64,000 nt of DNA from Microcoleus sp. EPA2 (GCA_020882975.1 JAHRFD010000026.1:30869-94868), one strand, 5' to 3'; shown: positions 25,624 through 35,559, counted from the first letter of the stretch. The notes: generated by a model not told the origin, from the sequence alone. Translations and numbers: made by a program.

Positions 25624-26361
25624 ATGAGATTTACTTCAGATGATGTGCTGTGGCTAAGTGCCAGTCCAAGTTTGCAATTATTCGATCGCTCTCTGCTTAA
25701 CTACTTAAATCAGTCAGTACCAATCCAAATATGGGAATACGAACAAACTGAAGATGAAGGTTGTTCTTTAGATGTCGCTGTTGAGCTACTACATCACTAT
25801 TTAAAATCGCGCGATCGCCCAATTCATCTAATCGGTCACAGTACGAGTGGACTAATTGGTTTAATGTATGCGCGCCGCTATCCTCACAAAGTAAGCTCTT
25901 TGGGACTCTTAGCTGTCGGCTTACCATCTAATATTAATTGGCAAGCTCACTACTATACACATCTTTCGGCTTTTACCTGGAGCAGCGAACAAGTTTTAAC
26001 GCAAATGGTAAAGGATATGTTGGGAGAACAGAATCAGTATATCAATCAAAGATTTGTATCGTATTTTGAAGAAGATTTAGCACTTTCGCCTTGTCCTCAC
26101 TCCTTATTCACGATGAGTAATTTCCGTGATGAGGGTGTAGAAGTACCTTTGTTGTTATGCAGTAGCAAGACAGATTTTGTCGTATCTCCCATGCTCATGC
26201 GCCGCTGGTCGAAATTTCTTAAAAAAAGCGATCGGCTTTGGGAATGTAAAGACGGTAGGCATTTTTTCCATCACTTCTATCCAGAACAAGTCGGGGAAGA
26301 AATACTTAATTTTTGGCTATCTATACACAGCCGCCAACCGATTTTAGATTTGAAGTTCTAA
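25624..26361 (+). CDS. Alpha/beta hydrolase
   Basis: A 245-residue alpha/beta hydrolase: the nucleophile elbow is GHSTSG with S73, followed by LIGLMYARRYPHKVSSLGLLAVG as in the lipase/esterase-like members. The acid is probably in LLCSSKTDFVVSP (D near residue 177) and the catalytic His in DGRHFFHHFYPEQ. The oxyanion HG motif at the N-terminus is not typical, and strand order before S73 is short, so it may be a thioesterase-like or inactive member. ATG 25624 is taken as start; TTG 25621 directly before it is in frame. The substrate cannot be told. Confidence 0.7.
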   Translation: MRFTSDDVLWLSASPSLQLFDRSLLNYLNQSVPIQIWEYEQTEDEGCSLDVAVELLHHYLKSRDRPIHLIGHSTSGLIGLMYARRYPHKVSSLGLLAVGLPSNINWQAHYYTHLSAFTWSSEQVLTQMVKDMLGEQNQYINQRFVSYFEEDLALSPCPHSLFTMSNFRDEGVEVPLLLCSSKTDFVVSPMLMRRWSKFLKKSDRLWECKDGRHFFHHFYPEQVGEEILNFWLSIHSRQPILDLKF

Positions 26362-26560
26362 ATTTGCGATCGCCACTATTGACATCTATAACTAACAAAT
26401 TTTGGCTACTAAAAGCAGTCTACTCGCCAGGCTGCCCAAATTAATTACAGCGTAAATTCTTTATATATCAAAGATTTGTAGGACTAGCAGCTCGTCGGAA
26501 TGAAAATTTACGGTTAATGTATTATGATATCTTAATGAGTTTTATTTTTAATAATGATTT

Positions 26561-28555
26561 ATGAACAATCTAAAAAGTGTGATGGCTAGGCCCCGGCTTG
26601 CGCCTACGAAGGTAACAACAGCTCAATCAAGATTCCGCCGTTTTCGAGTACCGCTGAGCCTCAAAATTATCGTGCCGTTTCTAAGTGTATCGGTCACTCT
26701 ATTGTTATTAGTGATACATACAGTCAAAATTGGATTTGCCAACACTCTCGAAAAAGGAGTGCGCGATCAAGTTGAAAACCAAGCAGCTTTAGCCGTGCGA
26801 GACTTCAAAAGTCGATCGACTCAATTGACAAAGCAAGCCAAATTGTTATCAGAAGAACCAGAAGTTATTCGTGCAGTAGAACAAAAAGACACAGACATCT
26901 TGCGTCAAGATATATTATCTCTACAAACCACTTTTAAATTGGATTTAGTCGAAGTAGTAAACGCGCAAGGTGGCATAGTAGCAGAGTTGCGAGAAGATTG
27001 GCTCACAGGGGAAAACTTGAGCAATAGCGCAGCGATAAATTCAGCACTTAAAGGCTTAGAAAAGTCAAATTTCGTCAGCATTGACGGCAAACCACAAGCA
27101 TTGCTAGTAGGATTTGCACCGATTAGAAGCAGTAATAGGATAATTGGCGCTGTACTAATGGGTTATTTAGTGACAGACGAACAATTGCAGCAAATCAGCA
27201 TTGATACTAACAATGTGAATTACTTTGCCATCTTCAAATCCGGCGAATTAATTGCCACTAATTTTCCCGAAATTCGCTCTAAATCTTGGCAAGCACCTGC
27301 ACAACAAACATCAACTACTAAAATCGATATTGAGCACCAATCTTACATCATGCAAACGGTAGAAATGTCGGAGATAAGCGACAGCATAACCCTAGCAGTG
27401 TTTAACCCAACAGCGGCAATGCAGCAAACGCAATTAACTTTATCTAATAGGCTAGATAGTTTCTTTTGGGGAGGAGTAATTTTAGCCACTATTGTTGGTG
27501 GTGTAGTTAGCCGAATCATCGGAAAACCAATTATAGATTTAACTCAAAATGTGAATTGGATGGCAAGCAATGAATACTTTTCTGGTAAAGTACCCATTCC
27601 TTCTGGCTATGAATTAGGTCAACTTGCTGAAGCTTTTAACTTTATGATAGAACAAGTAGAAAAGCGCGATAGTGAACTCAACCTACAGTTGCACCAACTT
27701 AGACAAACGCTTCATGATTTAAAAAATGCCCAATCTCAGCTAATTCAAGCCGAAAAAATGTCCGGTTTAGGATTAATGATGGCCGGTATCGCTCACGAAA
27801 TTAACAACCCAGTCAACTTTATTTATGGCAATCTTTGTCACGCCAACCAATATACCAAAGATTTGCTCAGACTTATAGAGCTTTACCAGCAAGAATATCC
27901 GACTGCAAGTGCAGAGATTCAAGACTGCATAGCAGAAATTGAACTCGATTTTTTATCAGAAGATTTGTCAAAGTTACTATCTTCTATGAAAATGGGAACT
28001 GAGCGAATTCAGCAAATTGTTTTATCGCTGCGGAACTTCTCTAGGTTAGATGAAGCTGAAATGAAACCAGTCGATATCCATGAAGGAATTGATAGCACTC
28101 TATTAATTTTAAACAGCAAAATCAAAACTGCCATTAAAGTCATTAAAAAATATGGAAAACTGCCTTTAGTAGAGTGCTATCCATCGCAGTTAAACCAGGT
28201 ATTTATGAATATCACAGCCAATGCTGCTGATGCACTGCTGAGCAATCCAAATCTGCGAAACAAGGAGATTGAAATTATCACAGAAATAGCCGGAGTAGAT
28301 CGAGTGGTGGTGAAGATTAGAGATAACGGTACTGGGATTGACCCGGATGTGATTAATAAATTATTTGATCCATTTTTCACGACTAAACCTGTGGGAAAAG
28401 GGACTGGTTTAGGGCTGTCGATTTCCTACCAAATTATCGAGAAGCATCAGGGGAAAATCGAAGTGACTTCGGAACTAGGTGAGGGAGCAGAGTTTGCAAT
28501 TTATTTGCCTGTTAAATCCCGCATCAGAGAAGCTGCTTGTCTGTGTGGGAGTTAA
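26561..28555 (+). CDS. Membrane histidine kinase with extracytoplasmic sensor and HAMP
   Basis: A 664-residue kinase. A basic N-terminus leads into a membrane helix (about 32-52); residues 60-290 form an extracytoplasmic sensor of Cache-like type (LVEVVNAQGGIVAEL, INSALKGLEKSNFVSIDGK); a second helix lies near 300-320, then a HAMP region (IGKPIIDLTQNVNWMASN) and a coiled coil. The dimerisation domain has H412 in AGIAHEINNPVNFIYGN, the NtrB-like subtype common in cyanobacteria. The HATPase domain shows RDNGTGIDP and GTGLGLSISYQI. No response regulator is adjacent. The ATG 26561 start has no strong ribosome site but all the domains are complete. Confidence 0.88.
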   Translation: MNNLKSVMARPRLAPTKVTTAQSRFRRFRVPLSLKIIVPFLSVSVTLLLLVIHTVKIGFANTLEKGVRDQVENQAALAVRDFKSRSTQLTKQAKLLSEEPEVIRAVEQKDTDILRQDILSLQTTFKLDLVEVVNAQGGIVAELREDWLTGENLSNSAAINSALKGLEKSNFVSIDGKPQALLVGFAPIRSSNRIIGAVLMGYLVTDEQLQQISIDTNNVNYFAIFKSGELIATNFPEIRSKSWQAPAQQTSTTKIDIEHQSYIMQTVEMSEISDSITLAVFNPTAAMQQTQLTLSNRLDSFFWGGVILATIVGGVVSRIIGKPIIDLTQNVNWMASNEYFSGKVPIPSGYELGQLAEAFNFMIEQVEKRDSELNLQLHQLRQTLHDLKNAQSQLIQAEKMSGLGLMMAGIAHEINNPVNFIYGNLCHANQYTKDLLRLIELYQQEYPTASAEIQDCIAEIELDFLSEDLSKLLSSMKMGTERIQQIVLSLRNFSRLDEAEMKPVDIHEGIDSTLLILNSKIKTAIKVIKKYGKLPLVECYPSQLNQVFMNITANAADALLSNPNLRNKEIEIITEIAGVDRVVVKIRDNGTGIDPDVINKLFDPFFTTKPVGKGTGLGLSISYQIIEKHQGKIEVTSELGEGAEFAIYLPVKSRIREAACLCGS

Positions 28556-28725
28556 TCGGGCTTCATGAATTTAATATCAGTTGGTGCATCCATATTTTTA
28601 AATTTTTAAGTTTGATTAGAAGACACGGCAAGGGAGCATCCAATGAGTACAAATATATCCTCCAACATTGGGATGCACCCTATAACCATCGCCCGATTAA
28701 TTGTAGGGAAACGGCACTACCCAAG

Positions 28726-28918
28726 GAGTGTCAACTTAAGGTCAAACCCAGTCAGAGAATGCTGCTTGACTATTAAGGCCAGATCCCCCCTAGCCCCCCG
28801 ATCGAAGGGGGGGACAGGAGTCTTTTCTCTCGTCCCCCTTCGATCGGGGGATTTAGGGGGATCTGGACTTTGCCTAAAAGCTACATTTATATGGGTTTCA
28901 GGCTTAAGTTAGCACCAA
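28726..28918. repeat. GATCCCCC-type palindromic repeat, copy B, with longer ends
   Basis: The core (28782-28864) has CCCCCGATCGAAGGGGG arms. Imperfect inverted ends lie outside it: GTGTCAACTTAAG on the left and CTTAAGTTAGCACC on the right, each followed inward by an AAACCC/GGGTTT stretch. The end motif TTAAGTTgaCaCCAATGgGC is also seen at 8990-9035, 20026-20045 and, reversed, 31293-31315. The whole 423-base gap between the kinase and the P-type ATPase holds only this element and no gene. Confidence 0.6.
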
Positions 28919-28977
28919 TGGGCACTGCCGTTTCCTGACTATGGGTAATATCTATTCCGATGCCACGGGATTTGGTA

Positions 28978-31188
28978 TTACTTAGAACGAAATAATCGCA
29001 TTCCATTTGCTGTCACAATTAAGGATGTTCCTGTATCTGCAAGCACTGCAACTGCTAACCCAACAAATCCAAAAGTTCCCAATAACAAAAACAGCGCTTT
29101 TGTTACTATCGAAAAAATCACATTCTGCTGAATTACAGATACAGTGCGGCGGCTCAAATCGACTGCATAGGCGAGTTTTCTTAAGTCGCTACCAACTAGC
29201 ACTACATCGGCGGTTTCTAGTGCGATATCAATGCCGCCAACTGCAAAGCTGATATCGGCGGCTGCTAAAGCTGGGGCATCGTTTATGCCGTCGCCCACCA
29301 TTCCGACAGTCCCGAATTTTCGTAATGCTTGAATTTCTTGCAGTTTGTCTTCCGGGAGCAGTTCTGCTTTATACTCAGATAAGTTGAGTTGTTCAGCTAT
29401 CTGTGCTGCCACAAAAGTACGATCGCCCGTGAGCATTACCAATCGCTTCAGCCCCATCTGTTTGAGGGAATGTACCGCCTCCCCAGCTTCCAACCGCAAG
29501 CCGTCAGCCAAAGCAATGATGCCCAACAAACCGCGATTGCTGCCTACCAAAACAGGGGTTTGTCCTAGCTTTTCAATGTCATCTAAAAGAGATAATATTG
29601 ATGCTGAAAGTGCAATATTTTGGTCGGCAAATAACCTGCGATTGCCTGCAAAATAGAGGTTGTTGCCAAACTTGCCACTAATTCCTTTACCGGGGTAAGC
29701 CGTAAAACTTTCAGGAGTTTCTAACTCAATTCCCTCTGCCTCAGCTTGGGCAACAATTGCCTTAGCTAAAGGATGTTCCGATCGCCTTTCCAAACAAGCT
29801 CCAATCAATAATACCGCATTTGCGCTCAACTCTCCCAGATCGTACACCTTTTTTACCGTAGGTTTGCCTTGGGTCAAAGTTCCGGTTTTATCAAAAGCAA
29901 TACTCTGGAGTTTTCCAGCAGTTTCTAGGCCATTTCCACCCTTGAACAAAATGCCTTGACTGGTGGCTGCACCAATGGCGCTGACAATTGACACGGGAGT
30001 GGAAATTACTAAGGCGCAAGGACAGGCTATTACTAACATTACCAGGGATCTGTAAAACCAAACGTTAAAGGGCTGAGCAAAAATTAAGGGCCCAATTACA
30101 GTTAGGGCGATCGCACTTACAATCACAATAGGAGTATAAATCTCTGCAAACTTGTCCACCCACTGCTGAGTCGGGGCGCGGCTGGATTGTGCTGATTCGA
30201 CTAAGTGAACAATTTTAGCAACCGTCGTATCGCTAGAAATGTGGGTGACTTGGACTTCCAAAAAGCCAGTTTGATTTAACGTTCCCGCAAAAACCCGATC
30301 GCCCTTTTGCTTATCTTCCGGGATAGATTCGCCCGTAATTGGCGATTGGTCGATCGCAGAATTGCCCGATACAACTATACCATCCAAAGCCACCTTTTGT
30401 CCGGGGCGAATTGTCAGAATTTCTCCTACTTGAATCTCCTCGACGCGCACCGTTACTTCATGATTATTGTCGCGCTTGACAGTTGCCGTCGGAGGTGTAA
30501 TATCCATTAAACTAGCAATGGCGCTGCGAGTGCGACTGAAAGTGAAAGTTTGCAAAGTCGTTCCCAAACTAAATAAAAATACAACCAGCGCCCCTTCAAA
30601 CCAATCGCCTAAAATCACCGCACCAATTACCGAAATTGTCATCAACAAATTCATGTCAGCCCGCCACAAGCGCAACTCCATCAGACCGGCGCGGGCGATC
30701 GCAAATCCGGCTACAATAATACCGATACCGTAAAAACCCCGCGACAGCCAAATTGGCAGTGCTAAATGCTGAGTTAACAATCCCAGAACTAATCCCAATC
30801 CTGCTAAAATTACAGCCTGTGCCCGGCGATTGCGAATCCAGAATTCCCAGTTAGTTGGATTTGTCTTTTGAGTTTTCTCGACAGTTGAATGCTGGTGATG
30901 ATGAGGGTGTTCGTGTTCGTGGGAACAGCAGGAATCCTCTGATGGAGGTATTGTTGCGGTATGCTGTTCGATAGTGTAGCCCAAGGTTTTAATGCGATCG
31001 AAAATTGCCTTCTCGCTGACTTGTTGCGGGTCATAATTTAACCGCAAGCTTTCTGTTGCAAAAACTACATTGATATCGGTGATTCCCGGTAACTTTTGCA
31101 ACCCTGCTTCTACGGTTTTGGCGCAGCTACCGCAATCCATGCCGCCAATTTTAGTTTGTAAGGTTTTGAGTGGAGAAGTTGCAGTCAT
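28978..31188 (-). CDS. Zn/Cd/Pb-type heavy metal P-type ATPase
   Basis: A 736-residue P1B ATPase. An N-terminal heavy-metal-associated domain has GMDCGSC (C19, C22), followed by a His/Cys-rich linker (SCCSHEHEHPHHHQHS) typical of zinc or cadmium exporters such as ZiaA/CadA. The membrane CPC motif is at C389-P390-C391, the phosphorylated D433 in DKTGTLT, and GDGINDAP is in the C-terminal cytoplasmic part. It uses ATP to push excess Zn(II), Cd(II) or Pb(II) out of the cytoplasm. No ArsR/SmtB-type repressor gene is adjacent, which is unusual for a ziaA locus; it sits upstream of a FeoC-like gene instead but is separated by 294 bases. Confidence 0.9.
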   Translation of the reverse strand: MTATSPLKTLQTKIGGMDCGSCAKTVEAGLQKLPGITDINVVFATESLRLNYDPQQVSEKAIFDRIKTLGYTIEQHTATIPPSEDSCCSHEHEHPHHHQHSTVEKTQKTNPTNWEFWIRNRRAQAVILAGLGLVLGLLTQHLALPIWLSRGFYGIGIIVAGFAIARAGLMELRLWRADMNLLMTISVIGAVILGDWFEGALVVFLFSLGTTLQTFTFSRTRSAIASLMDITPPTATVKRDNNHEVTVRVEEIQVGEILTIRPGQKVALDGIVVSGNSAIDQSPITGESIPEDKQKGDRVFAGTLNQTGFLEVQVTHISSDTTVAKIVHLVESAQSSRAPTQQWVDKFAEIYTPIVIVSAIALTVIGPLIFAQPFNVWFYRSLVMLVIACPCALVISTPVSIVSAIGAATSQGILFKGGNGLETAGKLQSIAFDKTGTLTQGKPTVKKVYDLGELSANAVLLIGACLERRSEHPLAKAIVAQAEAEGIELETPESFTAYPGKGISGKFGNNLYFAGNRRLFADQNIALSASILSLLDDIEKLGQTPVLVGSNRGLLGIIALADGLRLEAGEAVHSLKQMGLKRLVMLTGDRTFVAAQIAEQLNLSEYKAELLPEDKLQEIQALRKFGTVGMVGDGINDAPALAAADISFAVGGIDIALETADVVLVGSDLRKLAYAVDLSRRTVSVIQQNVIFSIVTKALFLLLGTFGFVGLAVAVLADTGTSLIVTANGMRLFRSK

Positions 31189-31351
31189 AATCAGTATCCT
31201 ATTGAGATTTTAGAATAATTATCACAATCATTGAACAGATATTCAGATGTTTAATAAAATCATATACTAATTTCACTAAAGTTGTCTAGTAAGCCCATTG
31301 CTAACAACTAAGACTGAAGCCCATAATAAATGTCGCTTTTATTCGAGTCTA

Positions 31352-31435
31352 GATCCCCCTCGCATCCCCCTTAAGAAGGGGGACTTTGATCGGAATCTTG
31401 TCCCCCCCTCCCACCAGGGGGGTTAGGGGGGATCT
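31352..31435. repeat. GATCCCCC-type palindromic repeat, copy C
   Basis: Core from AGATCCCCCT to GGGGGATCT between the P-type ATPase and feoC. The left flank (31293-31350) is homologous, in reverse, to the right flank of copy A (8977-9035), including the CTTAAG-like end motif. The right flank is unrelated. The 294-base gap shows nothing else. Confidence 0.6.
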
Positions 31436-31481
31436 CCGGGTTTGATTAGTATTCTGTTTTTGAGGTGAGCTTACTTATCAC

Positions 31482-31748
31482 TTAATGGCAAGTTGCAGAA
31501 ACAGGCTCTTTTTCTGACACCGACTCACCAGAGTTTACCCATACATAAATCTCGGTTGCATCATCGGCGCAACTACCACACCCGCCGCACTTTTTGGCTT
31601 GTTCCATTTTTCTGATTCGCCCTTTACGAATTAGGCGATTTAGCATTCCGCGCAAAGCGTCACCATCCATGCGGAAGTGAATTTTTAGATCCGCAATGGA
31701 GGCTCTTTTGTTGTCAGCAATAAATTTTTGCAGTTCGCTTAAAATCAT
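31482..31748 (-). CDS. feoC: FeoC-like regulator
   Basis: An 88-residue winged-helix protein: MILSELQKFIADNKRASIADLKIHF, then MLNRLIRKGRIRKMEQAKKC, the DeoR-like helix-turn-helix/wing text of FeoC, followed by a Cys cluster C54, C57, C60 and a late C87. In enterobacteria FeoC protects FeoB from proteolysis and its cysteines bind an iron-sulfur cluster or zinc. It lies 204 bases downstream of feoB on the same strand, with a repeat element (31798-31902) in the gap. The order feoA-feoB-feoC agrees with the assignment. Confidence 0.75.
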   Translation of the reverse strand: MILSELQKFIADNKRASIADLKIHFRMDGDALRGMLNRLIRKGRIRKMEQAKKCGGCGSCADDATEIYVWVNSGESVSEKEPVSATCH

Positions 31749-31797
31749 GGTTTTTCTGGTTTGGTTGACAGTTAAACGCAGTTATGGGTTAGCGGTT

Positions 31798-31902
31798 ATA
31801 TCAATTCTGGTTGTATCGGAATGATTAAACCACAGAGAACACAGAGCACACAGAGAAAGAGAAGAGAGAAATAGTAATTCCGATGTCAACGGATTTGATA
31901 TT
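31798..31902. repeat. ATATCAATTCCGG...GGATTTGATAT element, copy 1
   Basis: About 105 bp with imperfect inverted ends (ATATCAATTCTGG left; CGGATTTGATAT right) and the purine-rich block ACCACAGAGAACACAGAGC inside. A reversed homologue of nearly the same length is at 52859-52953, and a partial one at 58370-58480. It separates feoB from feoC. A few TTATTGG repeats follow to 31935. Confidence 0.55.
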
Positions 31903-31952
31903 ATCGGTTATTGGTTAGCTGCTAATAACCAATAACCCAAAATTAATAACAA

Positions 31953-34295
31953 TTAACTACTAATTGCTTCGCGCCGTTTTGGTAGTTTGTCTCCAGCCAT
32001 TTTTAATCCCGTAATAGTCACACCCATAGCTATTGTTAGTCCGACAATCCAAGCAAGAGACGATTGTGGATGCTGTGAAAATGTGGCGAGTTGATAGTAG
32101 CCAACTGCTGTGAAATAGGCGATGCCAGTAGTCCAAGAACCCGCGAATATTGTCCAACCTAAGTTAGTTTCGCGGTAAAGTGCAGCGGTGGCGGAGACGC
32201 AGGGAAAGTATAGCAATACAAACAGCAAATAGGCAAAAGCGGCTGCATTAGAACCGAACCGCTGGGACATTTGTCCGTAGGTGCTACCAGAGATGCCTTG
32301 CGCTTCTTCTGCTTGTTTTTGATCTGTAATATTGGCTGAACTTAAGCCGAGGGGATCGAAAAGTTGACCGGGGAGTTTTGCGAAATTATCTGGAATACTG
32401 ACAAATGCTTTGCCGATGTTTCCCCAAAAGCTAAATTCTTCTTCTTTCTCAGGTGCGGAGCCTGCTGCTGATTTTTGTTCGTCTGCTAGTTGGGTGTATA
32501 GGGAATCTAAGGTTCCAACCATTACTTCTTTGGCAAATACTCCTGTTAGTAAACCGACGGTGGCTGGCCAGTTTTCTTGGCTGATTCCCATGGGGGTAAA
32601 TACAGGTGTGACTGTGCGGCCGACGGCGCTCAAAATTGAGTCTTTGCTGTTTTCTTTGCCGAAGGAACCATCGGTGCCGACGGAGTTCATGAATCCTAGT
32701 ATAATCACCATGATCACGATCGCAATTCCGGCTTTTCTGATAAACGCTTTGAGTCTATCCCAAGTACGCAGTAGCACTCCTTTGAGTTTGGGAATGTGAT
32801 AGGGCGGCAGTTCCATCACAAAGGGCGCCGCTTCTCCTTGCAAAAGGGTATTTTTTAAAATGAGTCCGGTGAAAACTGCTGCTAAAATTCCGATTAGGTA
32901 AAGTCCCAATACCATATTTTGACCGCCGACTTGGAAGAATGCGCCACAAAATAGGGCGTAAACTGCTAATCGGGCGCTACAAGACATGAATGGATTCATC
33001 ATAATCGTCATGGTGCGATCGCGCTTATTTTCCAAAGTCCGCGTCGCCATAATTCCGGGAATGTTGCAGCCGAAACCTACCATCATCGGTACAAAGGATT
33101 TACCGGGAAGTCCGACAAATCGCATTAATCTGTCCATCACAAAAGCGGCCCGCGCCATGTAGCCGGAGTCTTCTAAAACTGACAAACACAAAAACATCAT
33201 CCCAATTTGAGGGATAAATGTAGATGTGGTTTGAACACCACCGCCAGCACCTTTTGCTAGGAGCCCAATTAACCATCCGGGCGTACTAATGCTGGCTAAT
33301 AATTCACCGAAACCATCTACAAAAATCGTGCCAAAAAAGATATCAAAAAAATCGATAAACACGCCACCGACATTAATAGAAATCGTAAACATCAGGTACA
33401 TTACCGCTAAGAATACCGGAATTCCTAGGAAACGGTTGAGAACAATTTGGTCTATTTGGTCGGAAACGCTGGTTTTGACTTCCCTAGAACATTCAGCGAC
33501 ACCTTGGGTTAAGTTGCGGATGAAGGTATAGCGGCTGTCGGCGATGATAATATCGAGGTCATCATCTAGGGTTTCATGGACTCGGCGACGGTGCGGAACT
33601 ACTATTTTTTCGAGGTCTGTATTGGCGAGTTCCGGGGCGACTTCATCCTGGTATTCTAACAGTTTCAGGGCTGTCCAGCGGGCATCTACAGTGCGATTGG
33701 GACTGTATTTTTCGATGTGTGGTATGAGTTGGGCGATCGCATCTTCGATCGCAGCCGGATAAGCGACATAGGCAGATGGTACGATCGGCTTAGCCAGGGC
33801 CCGATTAATGGCATCCCGCAATAAAGGAACGCCCTGATTGGAAGCAGCACTCATCGGCACAACCGTACAGCCAAGACGTTCAGCAAGTTTGCTAACATTA
33901 ATTCTGACATCCCGTTCCTTGGCAACATCCATCATATTCAGCGCCAAAATTGTCGGTACGCGCATCTCCAAGATTTGGGTAGTCAGATACAAATTTCGCT
34001 CTAAGTTAGAAGCATCAACAATATTAATAATGACATCCGCTTCACCAGATAGCAAATAATCTCGCGCCACCAATTCATCGAGTCCGGTATCTCCATCTTC
34101 GGCATCCAGAGAATAAACTCCAGGCAAATCAACAATGGTAATAGCTAAACCATCATCAGTATATTTTCCCTCTTTCCGTTCCACTGTTACTCCAGGCCAA
34201 TTACCTACTCGCTGGTTAGCACCAGTCAAGGCATTAAACAAAGTAGTTTTGCCACAGTTAGGATTGCCTACCAATCCAATAATTTGCTTACTCAT
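31953..34295 (-). CDS. feoB: Ferrous iron transport protein B
   Basis: A 780-residue FeoB. The N-terminal GTPase has G1 GLVGNPNCGKTTLFNALTG, G3 DLPGVYSL and G4 LNMMD; a helical GDI-like region follows; the C-terminal part is a polytopic membrane domain with paired Gate motifs (MMFLCLSVLEDSGYMARAAF and FVPMMVGFGCNIPGI with its conserved Cys). It takes up Fe(II) through the inner membrane, driven or gated by nucleotide. The start overlaps the stop of feoA by four bases (ATGA), so the pair is translationally coupled. Length and motif order are ordinary for cyanobacteria. Confidence 0.96.
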   Translation of the reverse strand: MSKQIIGLVGNPNCGKTTLFNALTGANQRVGNWPGVTVERKEGKYTDDGLAITIVDLPGVYSLDAEDGDTGLDELVARDYLLSGEADVIINIVDASNLERNLYLTTQILEMRVPTILALNMMDVAKERDVRINVSKLAERLGCTVVPMSAASNQGVPLLRDAINRALAKPIVPSAYVAYPAAIEDAIAQLIPHIEKYSPNRTVDARWTALKLLEYQDEVAPELANTDLEKIVVPHRRRVHETLDDDLDIIIADSRYTFIRNLTQGVAECSREVKTSVSDQIDQIVLNRFLGIPVFLAVMYLMFTISINVGGVFIDFFDIFFGTIFVDGFGELLASISTPGWLIGLLAKGAGGGVQTTSTFIPQIGMMFLCLSVLEDSGYMARAAFVMDRLMRFVGLPGKSFVPMMVGFGCNIPGIMATRTLENKRDRTMTIMMNPFMSCSARLAVYALFCGAFFQVGGQNMVLGLYLIGILAAVFTGLILKNTLLQGEAAPFVMELPPYHIPKLKGVLLRTWDRLKAFIRKAGIAIVIMVIILGFMNSVGTDGSFGKENSKDSILSAVGRTVTPVFTPMGISQENWPATVGLLTGVFAKEVMVGTLDSLYTQLADEQKSAAGSAPEKEEEFSFWGNIGKAFVSIPDNFAKLPGQLFDPLGLSSANITDQKQAEEAQGISGSTYGQMSQRFGSNAAAFAYLLFVLLYFPCVSATAALYRETNLGWTIFAGSWTTGIAYFTAVGYYQLATFSQHPQSSLAWIVGLTIAMGVTITGLKMAGDKLPKRREAISS

Positions 34296-34540
34296 GATTT
34301 CACTTCTTCTACAAATAGACTTTTGGCTTCATCTTTGCGTAAACTGAGTTTGAAACCGCGCACCAGAATTTCTACGGGGTCTCCTAAAGGTGCGTGCCTA
34401 GTGATAGTAAATTCAGTCCCCGGTGTCAGCCCCATTGCTAACAATTTACCCTTATAACCTCTGGCTGTTTTCTCGTAGCCAATGACGCGGCCGATAGCAC
34501 CAACAGCCAAATCCCCTAATTGTTTTTTATCGTTCATCAA
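34292..34540 (-). CDS. feoA: Ferrous iron transport protein A
   Basis: An 82-residue SH3-like FeoA: LAVGAIGRVIGYEKTARGYKGKLLAMGLTPGTEFTITRHAPLGDPVEI, with the family G-L-x-P-G turn. It is the small cytosolic helper of FeoB, presumably binding its membrane or G domain. The gene ends four bases into feoB. A second, longer FeoA-like gene lies 176 bases upstream on the same strand. Confidence 0.9.
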   Translation of the reverse strand: MMNDKKQLGDLAVGAIGRVIGYEKTARGYKGKLLAMGLTPGTEFTITRHAPLGDPVEILVRGFKLSLRKDEAKSLFVEEVKS

Positions 34541-34614
34541 TTGTTGTAATACAGTCTAAATGTGAACAAATTAAACTCCTGAATCTAGCAACCCTTTCAA
34601 AATGTGCGAACAAC

Positions 34615-34660
34615 TCTCTTTACTCTTCCTCTGCGCCCTCTGCGCCCTCTGCGGTTAATA
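34615..34660. repeat. CTCTGCGCCCTCTGCGG repeat between the two feoA genes
   Basis: A pyrimidine-rich arm (CTCTTCCTCTGCGCCCTCTGCG) of the same dispersed family as 3904-3996, 52890-52935 and 62045-62085, here without its partner arm. Confidence 0.5.
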
Positions 34661-34716
34661 AAAAAAATATTAGTCACAAATCAAATAGGATTGCTGTAGA
34701 TACAATTTTTTTAGAG

Positions 34717-35091
34717 CTACCCAGAATTCCTACACATAATTTTCTGTGCCATACCAGCCCCCAAACCGATGCGGTTGTCACCAATTGCCACAATCACAGA
34801 ACCACCAGAATTGCTGACGATTTGAACTTCGATAGCGGGGACCAATCCCATGCCAATCAGACGGCGCACAGTGCCTTCTGAGCCCTTGAGTTTGACAATC
34901 CGCAGTTTCTCGCCGACGCTAGCCATTGCTAGGGGGAATGATTTACCTTCGGGTACCCCAGGCTGAGTTTCTTTACTGCACTCTTCGCTTCCAGAGACTT
35001 CTGGTGTCTCGCTGTAAAAGGTGAAACCCTGGAATGGCCTGGGGTTTGACTCTTGCTTTTGTTGGCTGTAGTCTTCTGTGTTTTGTTTCAT
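34717..35091 (-). CDS. Second FeoA-domain protein with N-terminal extension
   Basis: A 124-residue protein: the first 50 residues are polar and unstructured in look (Gln/Ser/Glu/Pro-rich), and residues 52-124 form a FeoA SH3-like domain (LAMASVGEKLRIVKLKGSEGTVRRLIGMGLVPAIEVQIVSNSGGSVIVAIGDNRIGLG). A double FeoA is common in cyanobacterial feo operons; the second copy may have a distinct contact in the FeoB complex. It leads the operon feoA-like, feoA, feoB, feoC. The gap to the following divergent gene is 468 bases and holds a possible Fur box. Confidence 0.8.
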   Translation of the reverse strand: MKQNTEDYSQQKQESNPRPFQGFTFYSETPEVSGSEECSKETQPGVPEGKSFPLAMASVGEKLRIVKLKGSEGTVRRLIGMGLVPAIEVQIVSNSGGSVIVAIGDNRIGLGAGMAQKIMCRNSG

Positions 35092-35374
35092 TGCCTTTGT
35101 GATATTGGTTTTAGCAGCAAGTTGTTGGGCTTCATGGCACTAAGAACTTGACATAGATTCTCAATATACTTGAAGCATCGCAATATTACGCATTTTGAGA
35201 TTTCCCTTACAGTTAGAGATTTCGGACACTGAACTCGCCCAGAGACGGAATTTGGGCTGATTCTTGGGGCCTTGAGAGCTTAAATCTGTCTTGGGTTAGA
35301 TGCTGCTCTGGGGTAAAATCCTGTGTATGCGACCATTTCTGCTGTTCATCATGTTATATGAAAAATAGTTTATT

Positions 35375-35397
35375 AGCAATTATTCTCAAATAAATTA
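35375..35397. promoter_or_regulatory. Possible Fur (iron) box
   Basis: The string GCAATTATTCTCAAATAAAT has the AT-rich shape and the core ATTCTCAA of the iron boxes described for cyanobacterial FurA targets. It lies in the gap between the divergent feo operon and a hydrolase gene, about 285 bases from the feoA-like start. Distance and short match make this tentative. Confidence 0.3.
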
Positions 35398-35559
35398 ACT
35401 TAAACAAGCATCCTCAGCCGCTATTTTTAGTAGGCTGGGAAAAATAATTCTCCATGGCGATCGAATTTTCATGGCCCGATCGCCGATCGCCTTACAATAG
35501 CGATCGAGCATATATACTTAACCCGCTCCCCCGTACAGATTAACCATCGATCGAGAATT

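Noticed and set aside
28537..28912. Short frames after the third kinase
   Set aside because: They run through the GATCCCCC repeat and change with it.
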